Part shown: positions 6,383 to 6,977 of the stretch, piece after piece | How positions within the stretch are numbered: the stretch's first letter is position 1 | How the letters are laid out: each line of letters starts with the position of its first letter | Source of the DNA: Ekhidna sp. | GTDB lineage: Bacteria > Bacteroidota > Bacteroidia > Cytophagales > Cyclobacteriaceae | Direction: 5' to 3' | DNA: 6,977 bases | NCBI GenBank assembly: GCA_013214445.1 | Contig: JABSPG010000207.1 | Span: forward strand, 1-6,977 | Made by a program: the position numbers and the translations under genes | Notes under the pieces: model-generated | Told to the model about the DNA's origin: nothing | The model's input: the letters and a program-made list of their open reading frames with translations, nothing else | Database searches by the model: none

Positions 6383-6851
6383 AGATTTAACCTTGATAAA
6401 GAACGGAACCAAAGAAGAAAAGTATCAGGCTTTGATCCCACAAATAGAAGGCTTGCTGTACGGAGAAACGAACCTTGTCGCCAATATGGCCAATGTTGCC
6501 GCTGCTTTAAAAGAAGGTCTGGATTTCTTATGGGTAGGATTTTATCTGGTAGATTCCGAGGATGAGTTGGTACTCGGACCATTCCAAGGTCCAGTGGCTT
6601 GCACACGCATCAGAAAAGGAAAAGGTGTGTGTGGTTCTAGCTGGGCTCAGGAAAAAACGCTCATCGTGCCAAATGTGGATGAATTCCCAGGGCATATAGC
6701 TTGCGCTTCAGCTTCAAAATCCGAAATCGTTCTTCCGGTAATGCGAGCAGGGAAAACCATTGCTGTACTAGATGCAGATAGCGACAAGCTCAATGACTTT
6801 GATGAAGTGGACCAAAAGTATCTTGAGCAGATTCTGGATTTAATCCATTAA
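6375..6851 (+). CDS. msrC: GAF-domain free methionine-(R)-sulfoxide reductase (fRMsr)
   Basis: A 158-residue single GAF-domain enzyme that reduces free methionine-(R)-sulfoxide in the cytoplasm, normally with thioredoxin as electron donor. The family signature is clear: VLGPFQGPVACTRIRKGKGV followed by CGSSWA, then DEFPGHIACASASKSEIVLP. Its three cysteines C76, C86 and C110 have the same spacing (10 and 24) as C84, C94 and C118 of E. coli YebR/MsrC. The substrate-binding acidic residues also line up: E117, D133 and D135 (E125, D141 and D143 in E. coli numbering, from memory). One departure is Ala111 directly after the third cysteine, where I recall Asp as usual (IACD). The ATG lies inside the ribD end (8-bp overlap), indicating translational coupling; no Shine-Dalgarno sequence is visible. 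Other GAF-domain sensor roles are unlikely given the cysteines and length. Confidence 0.94.
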   Translation: MAEDLTLIKNGTKEEKYQALIPQIEGLLYGETNLVANMANVAAALKEGLDFLWVGFYLVDSEDELVLGPFQGPVACTRIRKGKGVCGSSWAQEKTLIVPNVDEFPGHIACASASKSEIVLPVMRAGKTIAVLDADSDKLNDFDEVDQKYLEQILDLIH

Positions 6852-6904
6852 CAATCTTTAACTGCTACCTCTCATCTTGGCAGTACAATCTACCATAAGA
6901 ACTG

Positions 6905-6912
6905 TATTTTTG
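6905..6912 (+). promoter_or_regulatory. Candidate Bacteroidota -7 box (TATTTTTG)
   Basis: TATTTTTG fits the Bacteroidota primary -7 consensus TAnnTTTG exactly. The best upstream TTG (6877-6879) is 25 bp away, longer than the usual roughly 19 bp, which weakens the call. It sits in the only non-coding stretch after msrC and just before the GTG at 6918. If real, it would start transcription at or next to that codon, or serve a gene beyond the right edge. Confidence 0.3.
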
Positions 6913-6917
6913 CTTTG

Positions 6918-6977
6918 GTGTCAGATAAGCTCAAAATAAGGCTAAGTTTTCTCAGCGGAATCATATTCTGGTTGCTC
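6918..6977 (+). CDS. Possible N-terminus of a membrane or secreted protein, cut by right edge
   Basis: A GTG at 6918 opens a frame that continues to the edge and reads (M)SDKLKIRLSFLSGIIFWLL: a short basic stretch followed by a hydrophobic run, the form of a signal anchor or first transmembrane helix. It lies 66 bp after the msrC stop and in the same frame. With only 20 codons visible the product cannot be named, and no Shine-Dalgarno sequence precedes the GTG. The candidate -7 box ends only 5 bp upstream, which would demand a nearly leaderless mRNA. TTG at 6915 is another possible start. This may instead be non-coding. Confidence 0.35.
   Translation, partial: MSDKLKIRLSFLSGIIFWLL

Noticed and set aside
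6061..6606. Two minus-strand frames (6061-6360 and 6361-6606) opposite ribD and msrC
   Set aside because: Both are antisense to well-conserved enzymes and show no domain.
6861..6884. Possible terminator hairpin after msrC (ACTGC ... GCAGT)
   Set aside because: Only a 5-bp stem with a 14-base loop and no following T-run.
6942..6977. C-terminal tail of a minus-strand gene entering from the right edge (ending EQPEYDSAEKT)
   Set aside because: Only 11 codons before a TAG; not distinguishable from chance, and the plus frame looks more protein-like.

Overview
The window looks like a chromosomal segment from a member of the Bacteroidota, probably a marine-type Cytophagales relative. This is a judgement from gene content: carboxypeptidase-regulatory-like modules followed by the SusC-type 'EVVVTA' signature, a single-span anti-sigma protein with the Bacteroidota 'YLKGEMTSKEAHDFE...DDPF' N-terminus, a signal peptide cleaved just before Gln, and few Shine-Dalgarno sequences. 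The DNA is moderately AT-rich and gene-dense. I see no mobile element, CRISPR array, tRNA or rRNA.

Left part (1-2420, minus strand): a YfbK-type von Willebrand factor A (VWA) protein is followed 56 bp downstream by a secreted outer-membrane beta-barrel-like protein that runs off the left edge. They could be one transcription unit.

Centre (2421-4500): a 153-bp divergent intergenic region separates the VWA gene from a plus-strand pair made of an ECF-type sigma factor (TTG start) and a membrane-spanning anti-sigma/TonB fusion, overlapping by 11 bp. The fusion has a cytoplasmic anti-sigma-like N-terminus, one membrane helix, an acidic periplasmic linker, a carboxypeptidase-regulatory-like module ending in LQEVVVTAYG, and a TonB C-terminal domain. 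The VWA protein carries a closely similar module ending in LQEVVITAGG. The likely reading is an envelope sensing or signalling locus. The sigma factor would be held by the membrane protein, with the divergent VWA protein as partner or target. This is the most interesting part of the window.

Right part (4497-6977): housekeeping genes. prmC (release-factor glutamine methyltransferase, minus) meets the TonB gene tail-to-tail with a 4-bp overlap. It diverges from ribD (riboflavin synthesis, plus) across only 23 bp. ribD overlaps a free methionine-(R)-sulfoxide reductase gene by 8 bp, suggesting a ribD-msrC operon. The last 126 bp contain no clear gene, but a GTG-initiated frame encoding a basic-then-hydrophobic N-terminus begins at 6918 and runs off the right edge, just downstream of a Bacteroidota-type -7 box.
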